Source: Variovorax ginsengisoli
GTDB taxonomy: Bacteria > Pseudomonadota > Gammaproteobacteria > Burkholderiales > Burkholderiaceae_C
Assembly: GCF_030486595.1 (NCBI RefSeq)
Contig: NZ_JAUJZH010000008.1
Coordinates: 186,001-250,000 of the forward strand
Direction: 5' to 3'
Length of the DNA stretch: 64,000 nucleotides
Notes under the pieces: model-generated
What the model was told of the DNA's origin: nothing
Database searches by the model: none
The model's input: only the letters and a program-made list of their open reading frames with translations
Shown: one piece after another, positions 7,349 to 18,409 of the stretch
How the letters are laid out: each line of letters starts with the position of its first letter
Position numbering within the stretch: position 1 is the stretch's first letter
Made by a program: the position numbers and the translations under genes

Positions 7349-9190
7349 TCAGGTGCCGACGATACCGCCATCGCGCCGTCGCACGACGACGGTGGCCGAA
7401 CGCGGCCGCGCGCTGCCGGGCAGCGTGCCATCGGGCCAGGCGCTGTTCGGCGAGCCGCTGCCGTCGGCGCGTGTTTCGCCCGGATGCTGGATGTTGACGA
7501 ACAGGCTGCGGCAGTCCGGGGTCAGCGCGCAGCCGGTGATCTCGCAGCCGCCCGGGCCGACCAGGAAACGCTTGATTCGGCCGCTGGTCGGATCGGCGCA
7601 GAGCATCTGGTTGTTGCCCAGGGCGGCCATCGGTCCCTTGCCGATGGCACTGCCGCTCATGTCGGTCTGGATCCAGAGCAGGCCGGCGCTGTCGAAATGC
7701 AGGCCGTCGGGGCAGCCGAAGGCATCGGCTTCGGCGTTCGGATAGCGCGCGCCGGACCCCGGCACCGCGGGGTCGCCGGCCAGCACGAAGTGGTCCCAGG
7801 CGAAGCCGTTGCTGGCTGCGTCGCCCGCGTCTTCACGCCAGCGCAGGATGCCGCCGAAGATGTTGCCGGCCCGCGGGTTGGCGGCGTCGACCGGCGGCAT
7901 GCCCGGCTGTCCGCGCAGGCTGTTGTGGGTCAGCGCGACATGGACCGCGCCGCTCGCCGGATCGACCGCGATCCATTCGGGCCGGTCCATCCGGGTCGCG
8001 CCCACGATGTCGGCCGCCTGCCGCGCATGGATCAGCACCTCGGCCTGGCTGGCGAAACCGCTGGCGGCGTCGATCCCGCCGTGGCCGTGCCGCAGCGCGA
8101 GCCATTGCCCGCGGCCGTCGGCGTCGAAGCGCGCCACGTGCAGCGTACCCTCGTCGAGCAGGTCGCGGTTGGCTGCGCGCGCCGCCGCGTCATTGCCGGG
8201 CCGGACCTTGTCCCGGCTGACGAACTTGTAGACGTATTCGAAGTTCGAGTCGTCCCCCATGTAGATCGCGAGCCGGCCGTCCCGGGTCAGCGTGCAGGTT
8301 GCGCTTTCCTGGTGCTTGCGGCCGAGCGCCGTGCGCTTGACCGGCATGGACGCGGGATCGAAGGGGTCGATCTCGACCACCCAGCCGAAGCGGTTTGATT
8401 CGTTCGGGTGCTTTGCGATGTCGAAGCGCTCGTCGACGCGCCAGTAGTCGACCCAGGCGTCGGCGCCCAGTCCGTAGCGGCGCTGTGCGGGCGTCGGCGA
8501 CATCTTCGGGGCACCGAAATAGACATGGAAATTCTCTTCGCAAGTGAGGTAGGTACCCCAGGGCGTGACACCCATCGCGCAATTGGCGAAGGTCCCGGCG
8601 ACCCGCTCGCCGGCCGGGTCGCCGGCGGTGCGCATCAGCGGGCTGCCGCTCGCCGGGCCCGCGATGCGGATCGGCGTCTGGCCATGGATGCGCCTGGCGA
8701 AGCGCGAGGGCAGCACCTGGCGCCAGCCGGCCGGCGTCAGCGCGATCTCGATCACCGACACGCCCATCGCATGCAATGATTTCTGCGCCTTGACGGCGGT
8801 CATGGGCCTGGCGCCGTCGGGATGCAGCAGTTGCTCGTCGGTGTACTCGTGGTTCATCACCAGCAGGCCGCGATCGGCGCTGCCGTCGAGCGGCAGGAAA
8901 TGCATGCCGTCGTGATGCATGCCGGCCTGCACCGCCTGGTCGGCGGCGCTGTTCGAGGCGTCCGGCGCAAAGGCCGGCATCGCGCCGGCGATGCCGGTCG
9001 GACTGCCCCAGGGATAGAGCACCTGCGCCTCGTAGCCGGGCGGCACCGTGACCGCGTCGCGCAAGGTGGCCGGCACCGCGCTGAAGCCGAGGCGGTCGGC
9101 ACCGGCGGGCCGCGCGCGCGTCTCGCCCATCAGGGCGACCACCGCGACGGTGGCTGCGGATCGGAGGAACTGGCGGCGGGCAAGCGGCAA
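7349..9190 (-). CDS. PhoX-like alkaline phosphatase family protein (DUF839), Tat-exported
   Basis: A 613-residue protein with a twin-arginine signal (RRQFLRSAA, residues 5-13, then a hydrophobic segment), so it is folded before export to the periplasm. Family blocks in order: MNHEYTDE (about 115), PWGTYLTCEENFHVYF (about 215), EIDPFDP, GDDSNFEYVYKFVS (about 315), ANPRAGNIFGG (about 445), FGCPDGLHFD (about 505) and FVNIQHPGE (about 570). PhoX enzymes are calcium/iron-dependent phosphomonoesterases. No Pho box was found in the 87 bases upstream, so phosphate control is not shown here. Divergent from the crotonase gene. Confidence 0.85.
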   Translation of the reverse strand: MPLARRQFLRSAATVAVVALMGETRARPAGADRLGFSAVPATLRDAVTVPPGYEAQVLYPWGSPTGIAGAMPAFAPDASNSAADQAVQAGMHHDGMHFLPLDGSADRGLLVMNHEYTDEQLLHPDGARPMTAVKAQKSLHAMGVSVIEIALTPAGWRQVLPSRFARRIHGQTPIRIAGPASGSPLMRTAGDPAGERVAGTFANCAMGVTPWGTYLTCEENFHVYFGAPKMSPTPAQRRYGLGADAWVDYWRVDERFDIAKHPNESNRFGWVVEIDPFDPASMPVKRTALGRKHQESATCTLTRDGRLAIYMGDDSNFEYVYKFVSRDKVRPGNDAAARAANRDLLDEGTLHVARFDADGRGQWLALRHGHGGIDAASGFASQAEVLIHARQAADIVGATRMDRPEWIAVDPASGAVHVALTHNSLRGQPGMPPVDAANPRAGNIFGGILRWREDAGDAASNGFAWDHFVLAGDPAVPGSGARYPNAEADAFGCPDGLHFDSAGLLWIQTDMSGSAIGKGPMAALGNNQMLCADPTSGRIKRFLVGPGGCEITGCALTPDCRSLFVNIQHPGETRADGSGSPNSAWPDGTLPGSARPRSATVVVRRRDGGIVGT

Positions 9191-9277
9191 GGCGGGAGCT
9201 TTCTCTTTGTTGACTGGGCGACATCGCCATCATCGCCGAGCATCGATACTCGCTCCCACCGAACACCAGGAGACACC

Positions 9278-10114
9278 GTGAACGATCGCATCGAATCCAT
9301 CCGCCACGCCGACGGCGTGGTCGAACTCCACATGACGCGCGCCGACAAGATGAATGCGCTCGATCCGGCGATGTTCGACGCCTTGATCGAGGCCGGCGAG
9401 CGCCTGCGCGACGCGCCGGACGTGCGTGCGGTGGTGTTGACCGGTCGCGGCAAGGCCTTCTGCGCCGGCCTCGACATGAAGTCCTTCGAACGCATGGGGG
9501 AGGGCGCCGCTTCCTCCGTGATCGGCGAAGGCGCCGCCAGCACCGACATCATGGTGCGCACCCACGGCATCGCCAATGCGGCGCAGCAGGTGGCGATGGT
9601 CTGGCGCCAGGTGCCGGTGCCGGTCATCGCCGCGGTGCATGGCGTGGCCTTCGGCGGCGGTTTCCAGGTGGCGCTCGGCGCCGACGTGCGGCTGGTCGCG
9701 CCGGACACGAAGATGTCGGTGATGGAGATCAAGTGGGGGCTGGTGCCCGACATGGGCGGCATCGTCCTGATGCGCGAACTGGCGCGCGACGACGTGGTGC
9801 GCGAGCTGACGTTCACCGGGCGCATCTTTTCCGGCGAGGAAGCGCTGGCGCTCGGTTTCGCGACCCGCCTGGCGGCCGATCCGCTGGCCGAGGCGCTGGC
9901 GATGGCGCACGGGATCGCGCAGAAAAGCCCCGACGCGATCCGCGCCGGCAAGCGGCTGCTCAATGCGGCGATGGCGGCCGGCGCGGCCGAACTGCTGCTG
10001 GCCGAGTCGCTCGAGCAGAAGGCGTTGATCGGCAGTCCCAACCAGACGGAGGCGGTGCGCGCCAATGTCGAGCGGCGGACGCCGCGTTTCAGCGACGTTC
10101 AGCCGGCGGGCTGA
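9278..10114 (+). CDS. Enoyl-CoA hydratase/crotonase family protein
   Basis: A 278-residue crotonase read from GTG at 9278 with CAGGAG 7 bases upstream. The oxyanion-hole segments are visible as GRGKAFCAGLDMKSF (about 52-66) and AVHGVAFGGGFQVALGADVR (about 115-135); the catalytic region EIKWGLVPDMGG (about 150) carries one Asp where hydratases usually have Glu, so it may be an isomerase or another crotonase activity. It acts on an acyl-CoA in the cytoplasm. The stop is 4 bases from the stop of the convergent nitroreductase gene. Confidence 0.87.
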   Translation: MNDRIESIRHADGVVELHMTRADKMNALDPAMFDALIEAGERLRDAPDVRAVVLTGRGKAFCAGLDMKSFERMGEGAASSVIGEGAASTDIMVRTHGIANAAQQVAMVWRQVPVPVIAAVHGVAFGGGFQVALGADVRLVAPDTKMSVMEIKWGLVPDMGGIVLMRELARDDVVRELTFTGRIFSGEEALALGFATRLAADPLAEALAMAHGIAQKSPDAIRAGKRLLNAAMAAGAAELLLAESLEQKALIGSPNQTEAVRANVERRTPRFSDVQPAG

Positions 10115-10118
10115 ACGC

Positions 10119-10790
10119 TCAGGCGTCCCTGAAGCGAAGCCATTCATCCACCGGCGCGCGGTCGCTCACCAGGGCGTTGACGGCATGGGCCGGATCGCGG
10201 TGGCCGATCGCCATGCCGCAGAACAGCATGCGCTCGGGCGGCAGTTCGATCGCGGCGGCGACGGTGGCCGGGTAGATCGCCCAGCATTCCTGGGCGCAGC
10301 TGTCGAGGCCCTCGCCGCGCAGCAGGAGCATCACGGTCTGCAGGTACATGCCCAGGTCCGACCACTGCGGCGGGCCCATGCTGCGATCGACTGAGCAGAA
10401 CAGCGCCATCGGGGCGCCGAAGAAATCGAAGTTGCGCGAGAACCAGCGGCGGCGCGCCGCCTTGTCCTCGCGCGGAATGCCCAGGCGCGCGTACATCGCC
10501 TCGCCGACCTGGAAGCGCCGGTCGCGCCAGGGCGCACGCAGCGCAGCGGGGTAGATGTCGTAGTCGGTCGGCTCGGGTTCGCCGCCCTGGGCCAGCCGCT
10601 CGCGCATGGTGGCCCGCAGCGCCGCCAGCGCGTCGCCCGTCAGGACGTCGATGTGCCAGGGCTGGAGGTTGCCGCCCGAGGCCGCGCGCGCGGCCAGGGT
10701 CAGCACCCGGCGGATGGTGTCGCTTTCGACCGGGGTCGGCAGGAAGGCCCGGATGGACTGGCGGCTGGTGACGGCTTCCTGGATCTGCAT
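10119..10790 (-). CDS. Nitroreductase family protein
   Basis: A 223-residue FMN-dependent nitroreductase. The N terminus AVTSRQSIRAFLPTPV is the family R-S-x-R-x-F flavin-binding motif, AARAASGGNLQPWHI (about 34-48) is the second phosphate/flavin contact, and the C-terminal GMAIGHRDP is typical. Enzymes of the family reduce nitroaromatics, quinones or enones with NAD(P)H as cytoplasmic homodimers. Single gene, convergent with the crotonase and divergent from a small unknown gene. Confidence 0.85.
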   Translation of the reverse strand: MQIQEAVTSRQSIRAFLPTPVESDTIRRVLTLAARAASGGNLQPWHIDVLTGDALAALRATMRERLAQGGEPEPTDYDIYPAALRAPWRDRRFQVGEAMYARLGIPREDKAARRRWFSRNFDFFGAPMALFCSVDRSMGPPQWSDLGMYLQTVMLLLRGEGLDSCAQECWAIYPATVAAAIELPPERMLFCGMAIGHRDPAHAVNALVSDRAPVDEWLRFRDA

Positions 10791-10865
10791 GGCGCTGTGC
10801 TTGAAGTGGGTCGGGCGAGTTTAAGCAGCCGGCCGGGACGCACGCGGCATACTGTGGCCGTGGCC

Positions 10866-11084
10866 ATGTACCTACTTCATCGTTTGGCAGCCGAAGAGCT
10901 GCCCGTCGCCGTCGCTGGCGGCGCTGACATCGACGCCTTGCGCGTGCTCAGCATGGCCGGGCACGTCAAGGCGGCGATTCCCAAGCCGATGCGCACGCTG
11001 GACGGCTATGCGCAGCCGCCGGCAATGGTCAACGAGATCACCTCGCTCGGCCGCACCATGCTGAGGCGCTTCCCGATGCGCTAG
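10866..11084 (+). CDS. Hypothetical protein, 72 residues
   Basis: A short frame with normal G/C third-position use, MYLLHRLAAEELPVAVAG at the start and TLDGYAQPPAMVNEITSLGR toward the end. No signal peptide or membrane segment. The ribosome binding site is weak. It fills the gap between the nitroreductase gene and a terminator hairpin, and its codon use looks real, but no family is recognised. Confidence 0.5.
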   Translation: MYLLHRLAAEELPVAVAGGADIDALRVLSMAGHVKAAIPKPMRTLDGYAQPPAMVNEITSLGRTMLRRFPMR

Positions 11085-11089
11085 AAAAA

Positions 11090-11114
11090 AACGGCCCGCT
11101 TGAAGCGGGCCGTT
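11090..11114 (-). terminator. Rho-independent terminator after the large lipoprotein gene
   Basis: AACGGCCCGCTT (11090-11101) pairs with AAGCGGGCCGTT (11103-11114). Read on the minus strand the stem is followed by seven T residues, so it ends the transcript of the lipoprotein gene, whose stop is 34 bases before it. On the plus strand it is preceded by As and lacks a T-run. Confidence 0.85.
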
Positions 11115-11147
11115 CGTGGCGTTGGCCGATGGGCCAGGCTGTGCCGA

Positions 11148-13811
<2,664 letters not shown>

Positions 13812-14163
13812 AAAGACCTCGAAATTAAGACGAATACCGGTTTGTACGTGGGAAGGGTCCTACGCAGCAAGTCTTCTTTCAATTCTTTTCGTTATGTGTA
13901 TTAACTGCTTGGGCGCTGTTACAAACGTATTGGCCAGTGACGATTTTTGCGACAACTGCCTGCTATCCGCTGGAAAATGCATGTAAGCGCAGGCAACATT
14001 CTGTCAATTGATTTCATCATGCGAGATTAATAAATTCGTATTCAGCCTACAGCGAATTGAGGAGCCTTCCGTCGCCGCTTTGGCGGGGTCGCCGAACAGA
14101 ATTCGCGGACGCGAGAAGCCCTTGAGTCGGCTCTCGCGCCAACCGTGAATAGGAGAGTCTTCA
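13812..14163. promoter_or_regulatory. 352-base divergent intergenic region, AT-rich
   Basis: No gene is supported here. The first 240 bases are strikingly AT-rich for this genome and should hold the promoter of the lipoprotein gene on the minus strand. The last 60 bases hold the leader of the BON lipoprotein gene on the plus strand. In that leader CGCGAGA-AGCC (14110-14120) pairs with GGCT-CTCGCG (14129-14138) with one bulged base, a stable hairpin 25 bases before the start codon. Confidence 0.5.
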
Positions 14164-14652
14164 ATGAGCAAGAGGTGGATCAGCCGCCTGGCAGCGGCGA
14201 GTTGCATTCTTGGGCTGATCGCGTGCACGGAGCGGGCCGGAGATTCGACAGGCAAGCGCGCCGACGCCGTCGGCCAGGCGGAGAAGGCGGCGGCCGCCGC
14301 GGGCAACAAGGCGGCCGAAATGGCGGAGCTGGCGCGCGACAAGACCCGCGCCTTCATCACCTCGCCCGAGGTCAGGCAGGACGCCGCGGCGGTCGGAAGC
14401 GCGATCAAGAACGCCGGCAACGCAGCCGTGAGCACCGTTGACGACGCCGCCATCACCGCATCGGTGTCCCGGGTCCTGGCCAAGGATCCGGCGCTGGACG
14501 CGGGCCGGATCGAGGTCGAGACCCGCGCTGGCGTCGTGCATCTGGCGGGCCACGCCCCCAGCGCGGCCGCCAAGGCGCGGGCGGGCGAACTGGCCGGCGG
14601 CGTGCAGGGCGTGAGCGCCGTCGACAACGCGCTCGAAGTCCAGGCCCTGTGA
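14164..14652 (+). CDS. BON-domain lipoprotein (OsmY-like)
   Basis: A 162-residue protein with a lipoprotein signal ending LIAC (Cys 20). Residues about 30-90 are Ala/Lys-rich and helical; residues about 92-160 are a BON domain with DDAAITASVSRVLAKDP at its start, RIEVETRAGVVHLAGHAPS in the middle and GVSAVDNALEV at the end. BON domains bind membranes or envelope polymers and are common in osmotic-stress proteins such as OsmY. AGGAG precedes the ATG. Convergent with the aldo/keto reductase gene, with a single base between the two stop codons. Confidence 0.85.
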   Translation: MSKRWISRLAAASCILGLIACTERAGDSTGKRADAVGQAEKAAAAAGNKAAEMAELARDKTRAFITSPEVRQDAAAVGSAIKNAGNAAVSTVDDAAITASVSRVLAKDPALDAGRIEVETRAGVVHLAGHAPSAAAKARAGELAGGVQGVSAVDNALEVQAL

Positions 14653-14653
14653 T

Positions 14654-15463
14654 TCAGTCCCAGGCCGGCGCCAGGCCTTCGGGACTGGTGAGCCGGCCGT
14701 TGCAGTCCAGCGCGGCGATCTGTGCCATCTCGGATTCGCTGAGGCGCAGTTCGCGCGCCAGCAGGTTGCTTTCCAGGTTGGCGCGCCGGGTCGACGACGG
14801 GATCACCGCGTAGCCCAGTTGCATGGCCCAGGCCAGCGTGACCTGGGCCGGGGTCGCCTGCCGCGCCGCCGCGATCTCGCCGATAACCGGGTCCTTGAGC
14901 ACCGCACCGTAGCCCAGCGTCATGTAGGACGTGATCGGGATGCCTTGCCCGAGGGCGAAAGCCACCGACTTGCGGTTCTGCAGGTAGGGATGCAATTCGA
15001 TCTGGTGGGTCGCGATCTCGCCGGCGCCGACCGCCGCGATGGCTTGCCGCATCAGTTCGATGTTGAAGTTCGAGACGCCGATCTGCTTCGCGAGGCCCCG
15101 CGCCTTGGCGTCGGCCAGTGCGCCCATGAACTCGGCCACCGGCACGGCGCCTCCGGGCGACGGCCAATGGATCAGCACCAGGTCCGCGTGGTCGGTGCGC
15201 AGCTTGGCGAGGCTGTCCTTCAGGCTCGGGACCAGCTTGTCGGCCGCGTAGTTGTCGGTCCAGATCTTGGTGGTCAGGAACAGCGCGTCGCGGGCCACGC
15301 CGCTGGCGGCGATGGCTTGCCCTACCTCGGCCTCGTTGCCGTAGATCTGGGCCGTGTCGATGGCGCGGTAGCCGAGTTCCAGGCCGGTCGCGACCGAATC
15401 GATGGCGGACTGGCCCTGGAGGCGGAAGGTGCCGAGGCCGAAGGGGGGAAGGGTGGGGATCAT
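14654..15463 (-). CDS. Aldo/keto reductase (DkgB-like)
   Basis: A 269-residue NADPH-dependent aldo/keto reductase. The catalytic tetrad is present: Asp and Tyr in [13 protein letters not shown] (about 36-48), Lys in LTTKIW (about 69) and His in VLIHWPSP (about 102). GVSNFN (about 137) and the C-terminal [13 protein letters not shown] cofactor loop follow. ATG 15463 is preceded by AAGGA and overlaps the stop of the MFS gene as ATGA, so the two are translationally coupled. Likely reduces small carbonyl compounds such as 2,5-diketogluconate or methylglyoxal; the real substrate is unknown. Confidence 0.88.
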   Translation of the reverse strand: MIPTLPPFGLGTFRLQGQSAIDSVATGLELGYRAIDTAQIYGNEAEVGQAIAASGVARDALFLTTKIWTDNYAADKLVPSLKDSLAKLRTDHADLVLIHWPSPGGAVPVAEFMGALADAKARGLAKQIGVSNFNIELMRQAIAAVGAGEIATHQIELHPYLQNRKSVAFALGQGIPITSYMTLGYGAVLKDPVIGEIAAARQATPAQVTLAWAMQLGYAVIPSSTRRANLESNLLARELRLSESEMAQIAALDCNGRLTSPEGLAPAWD

Positions 15464-16674
15464 GAGGAGGTCCTTGGTTGACGGAGGTCGAGGGAGGGAG
15501 TGGAGGGAGTGGCCGGGCGGGCGAGGTCGAGCCGGCCGCTCCAGGCCGTGAGCGCCAGCGCGACCAGCACCACCAATGCGCCGATCCAGCCCGTGTGGAC
15601 CAGTCCCAGGTGCGCGACCACCAGGCCGCCGGCCCAGGCCGCGCCGGCGATGCCGAGGTTGAAGGCCGCGATGTTGAGGCCCGAGGCGACGTCGACCGCC
15701 TCTGGCGCGTGGCGCTCGGCCTGCTGCACCACGTAGACCTGCAGGCCGGGCACGTTGCCGAAGGCCACGGCACCCCACATCAGCACGGTGGCGAGGGCGA
15801 GCCACTTGTGCGGCGCCGTGAAGCTCAGCGTCAGCAGCACCGCCGCCAGCAGGGCGAAGATGATCTTGAGCGCCGGCACCGGCCCCAGCCGGTCTGCCAG
15901 CTTGCCGCCCCAGAGGTTGCCGGCTGCCACCGACAGCCCGTAAACCAGCATCACGCCGCCGACGGCGCCGGGACTGAAACCCGACACCTCGGTGAGGATC
16001 GGTGCCAGGAAGGTGAAGGGAATGAACGAGCCCCCGTAGCCGATCGCGGTCTTGGCATAGACCAGCAGCAGGCGCGGCTCGGCCAGCACCCGGAATTGCT
16101 GCCCCAGCGAGGCGGGCTGGCGGTGGCGGATGTCGTTGGGCACGAACAGCGCACTGCCGATGAAGGCGATCACGCCGAGCGCCGCGACGGCGAGAAAGGT
16201 CTCGCGCCAGCCGAAGTGCTGGCCGACGAAGGTGCCCAGCGGCACGCCGGTGACCAGTGCCACCGTCAGGCCGGTGAACATGATGGCGATCGCGCTGGCG
16301 GCCTTTTCCTTCGGCACCAGGCCGGTGGCGATGGTCGAGCCGATCGAGAAGAACACGCCGTGGGCGAGCCCGGTCAGGATGCGCGCGGCGATCAGCGTCT
16401 CATAGCCCGGCGCCTTCCAGGCCAGCAGGTTGCCGAGCGTGAAGAACGCCATCAGGCCGAGCAGCAGGGCCTTGCGCGGCAGCTTGCCGGTCAGCGCGGT
16501 AAGCACCGGCGCGCCAATGGCGACACCCAGCGCGTAGAGGCTGACCAGCAGCCCGGCGGAGGGCAGGCCGATCTGAAGGTCGGCCGCGATGGTGGGGATC
16601 AGGCCGACGATCACGAATTCGGTCGTCCCGATGGCGAAGGCGCTGATCGTCAGCGCCAGCAAAGCAATGGGCAT
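15460..16674 (-). CDS. MFS transporter, DHA1 family (AraJ/YdhP-like sugar or drug efflux)
   Basis: A 404-residue transporter with 12 predicted membrane helices. The N terminus [18 protein letters not shown] is the marker of the AraJ/YdhP group of proton-driven exporters, [11 protein letters not shown] is the loop 2-3 motif A, and [16 protein letters not shown] is the helix-5 antiporter motif. ATG 16674 has AAGGAG upstream. First gene of a two-gene operon with the aldo/keto reductase, divergent from a LysR regulator that probably controls both. Confidence 0.88.
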   Translation of the reverse strand: MPIALLALTISAFAIGTTEFVIVGLIPTIAADLQIGLPSAGLLVSLYALGVAIGAPVLTALTGKLPRKALLLGLMAFFTLGNLLAWKAPGYETLIAARILTGLAHGVFFSIGSTIATGLVPKEKAASAIAIMFTGLTVALVTGVPLGTFVGQHFGWRETFLAVAALGVIAFIGSALFVPNDIRHRQPASLGQQFRVLAEPRLLLVYAKTAIGYGGSFIPFTFLAPILTEVSGFSPGAVGGVMLVYGLSVAAGNLWGGKLADRLGPVPALKIIFALLAAVLLTLSFTAPHKWLALATVLMWGAVAFGNVPGLQVYVVQQAERHAPEAVDVASGLNIAAFNLGIAGAAWAGGLVVAHLGLVHTGWIGALVVLVALALTAWSGRLDLARPATPSTPSLDLRQPRTSS

Positions 16675-16752
16675 GAATGCACTCCTTGGAATCAGGGTGC
16701 GAGTGTGGCGGCTTGACCTTTGCAGAATAAGGGGGTTGGAAGCACAATATAT

Positions 16753-16767
16753 TTGACTTGAAATCAA
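16753..16767. promoter_or_regulatory. LysR-type operator candidate
   Basis: TTGA-CTTGAAA-TCAA, a 4+7+4 inverted repeat of T-Nx-A type in an AT-rich stretch 13 bases before the LysR start and in the shared divergent promoter. LysR proteins usually bind such repeats next to their own gene. Binding is inference. Confidence 0.45.
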
Positions 16768-16780
16768 CAATAGGACAACG

Positions 16781-17665
16781 GTGAAGACCACTGTCGAGGA
16801 ATTGCAGGCCTTTGTCGCGGTGGTCGATGGCGGCTCCATCACCGCGGCTGCCGACCAACTCGGCCAGACGGTCTCGGGCATCAGCCGTGCGCTCGGCCGG
16901 CTCGAGCGCAAGCTGGCCACCACGCTGCTGCGCCGGACCACGCGCCGGCTCGAACTCACCGAGGAGGGGCGGGCCTTCCTGACGCGGGCGCGCGCGATCC
17001 TGATCGCGATCGACGAGGCCGAGGAGCAGATGGCGGCGCGGCGCCAGCAGCCCGCCGGGCGGCTGCGGGTCAATGCGGCGTCGCCGTTCATGCTGCATGC
17101 CATCGTGCCGCTGGTGCCGGCGTTCCGGATGGCCTATCCGCAGATCGAGCTCGAACTCGACAGCGACGAACTCAACATCGACCTGCTGGAGCGTCGCACC
17201 GACATCGCCATCCGCATCGGCGCGCTGCGCGACTCGACGCTGCATGCGCGCCCGCTCGCCACCAGCCGGCTGCGGGTGCTGGCGAGTCCGGCCTACCTCG
17301 CCGAGCACGGCCGACCGAAGAACGTGGCGGGCCTCTCCCGCCACACGCTGCTCGGGTTCACGCAGCCCGAGTCGCTCAACCGCTGGCCGCTGCGCGGGCC
17401 GCATGGCGACGAATGGCCGATCGCGCCGGCGCTCACGGCATCGAGCGGCGAGACCCTGCGCCAACTCGCGCTCGCCGGGGCGGGCATCGTCTGCCTGGCC
17501 GACTTCATGACCGCGGCCGATTGCGCCCGGGGCGACCTGGTGCAACTGCTGGCGCGCGACACCGTCGAGGTGCGCCAGCCGATCAACGCGGTCTACTACC
17601 GGAACACGCAGCTGTCGGCTCGGATCACGTGCTTCCTCGACTTCGTCGGCGAGCGCCTGGGTTGA
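16781..17665 (+). CDS. LysR-family transcriptional regulator
   Basis: A 294-residue LTTR starting at GTG 16781: winged helix at residues about 5-62 (FVAVVDGGSITAAADQLGQTVSGISRALGRLE) and a two-lobed periplasmic-binding-like effector domain from about 90. It belongs to the short-linker group often annotated DsdC/YafC-like. Divergent from the MFS-aldo/keto reductase operon, with a candidate operator between. Confidence 0.88.
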   Translation: MKTTVEELQAFVAVVDGGSITAAADQLGQTVSGISRALGRLERKLATTLLRRTTRRLELTEEGRAFLTRARAILIAIDEAEEQMAARRQQPAGRLRVNAASPFMLHAIVPLVPAFRMAYPQIELELDSDELNIDLLERRTDIAIRIGALRDSTLHARPLATSRLRVLASPAYLAEHGRPKNVAGLSRHTLLGFTQPESLNRWPLRGPHGDEWPIAPALTASSGETLRQLALAGAGIVCLADFMTAADCARGDLVQLLARDTVEVRQPINAVYYRNTQLSARITCFLDFVGERLG

Positions 17666-17701
17666 GGAGAAGGGTCCTGGAAAACCCTGTATAAAAAATA
17701 G

Positions 17702-17757
17702 TCAACCGTCTGAAAAAAGAACAATCAGAATGTTCTCTATTCAGTCGAAACGGTTGA
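17702..17757. other. 56-base extended hairpin, three nested stems
   Basis: TCAACCGT (17702-17709) pairs with ACGGTTGA (17750-17757), CTGAA (17710-17714) with TTCAG (17740-17744) and AGAACA (17718-17723) with TGTTCT (17731-17736), all nested around a seven-base loop. It is AT-rich and lies between the LysR stop and the alpha-CTD-like gene. No U-run follows, so it is not a plain terminator; it may be an operator, an upstream activator site or a structured RNA. Confidence 0.6.
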
Positions 17758-17797
17758 TTCTCCAGTGAAAATCCCTGAAAGGCGGGGGTCCCTGGCT

Positions 17798-17813
17798 TGG
17801 CATGAACTGTGCA
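17798..17813 (+). promoter_or_regulatory. Sigma-54-type promoter candidate
   Basis: TGGCATGAACTGTGCA matches the -24/-12 consensus TGGCACG-N4-TTGCA at all but two positions and keeps the essential GG-N10-GC spacing (GG 17799-17800, GC 17811-17812). Initiation would be near 17823, just ahead of the AGGAGG at 17833 and ATG at 17846. Confidence 0.4.
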
Positions 17814-17845
17814 AGTTCCAGTCATCGTTTTCAGGAGGCTTCGCC

Positions 17846-18085
17846 ATGGATCCACGCCACCCCGCCCGCGCCGCCACGCCGGACCCGATTCTCGACGCCG
17901 ACATCGCCGTCCTTCGGCTGTGCGACCGAACCACCAACCTGCTGCGCGTCAACGAACTCAACACGGTCCGCGACCTGGTCCGGCTGCCAGCCCGCAAGCT
18001 GTTCGCGCTCTCGCGGCTGGGCCGCAATTCGCTGCGCGAGATAGTCGACAGCATCGACCGCCAGGGCCTGCGGCTGGCGGAATGA
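17846..18085 (+). CDS. Small protein resembling the RNA polymerase alpha C-terminal domain
   Basis: A 79-residue protein with AGGAGG 7 bases before ATG 17846. Residues about 20-75 follow the alpha-CTD helix-hairpin-helix pattern: RTTNLLRVNELNTVRDLV corresponds to the R-T-x-N-x-L-x5-I-x-T-x-x-E-L-V block and LSRLGRNSLREIVDSI to the L-x3-G-x-x-S-L-x-E-I block that in RpoA contacts UP-element DNA and activators. The rest of alpha is absent. It could bind DNA or compete for activators. Free-standing alpha-CTD-like proteins are known in some bacteria but no role is established here. Confidence 0.75.
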   Translation: MDPRHPARAATPDPILDADIAVLRLCDRTTNLLRVNELNTVRDLVRLPARKLFALSRLGRNSLREIVDSIDRQGLRLAE

Positions 18086-18109
18086 ACCGGTGACCCGGCG
18101 ATCGCGGTC

Positions 18110-18307
18110 TCAGCGCCCCTGGTTCAGGCGTTCGCGACCCTGTTCGGTCAGGAACTTGCCGCCTTGCCGGTCGCAGCCGACCAGGCCGTTCGACAGCAGG
18201 CGCTCCGACACGCTGATTGCCTCGGTCGGCGAGCGACGCGTATGGGCCTCGTGCAGGGCTTGCAGCGTGCGCCATTGTTCGTCATTGAGCTGAATCTTCT
18301 TGACCAA
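18110..18307 (-). CDS. Hypothetical small winged-helix-like protein
   Basis: A 65-residue protein read from TTG at 18307 with GGAGG 7 bases upstream; the much longer open frame upstream is antisense to the NUDIX gene and not coding. LNDEQWRTLQALHEAHTRR then ISVSERLLSNGLVGCDRQGG and LTEQGRERL have the helix-helix-wing outline of small MarR-like or PadR-like DNA-binding modules, including the terminal 'LT..G...L' wing. Function unknown; divergent from the NUDIX gene. Confidence 0.65.
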   Translation of the reverse strand: MVKKIQLNDEQWRTLQALHEAHTRRSPTEAISVSERLLSNGLVGCDRQGGKFLTEQGRERLNQGR

Positions 18308-18409
18308 GTAAAACCTCCGTCGACGCGCGGGAGTGTGGCGCAATCGGCGGCTTGCTTCCTCCCCCCTACAGACGAGGCGCGAAGCTGGTAAAACGGCAGC
18401 CGACCTCGA

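Noticed and set aside
9191-9277. Pho box for the PhoX-like gene
   Set aside because: No pair of CTGTCAT-like units with 4-base spacing is present in the gap.
17687-17702. CTGTATAAAAAATAGT as a second LexA box
   Set aside because: The right half-site is TAGT and not ACAG, so the dyad is missing.
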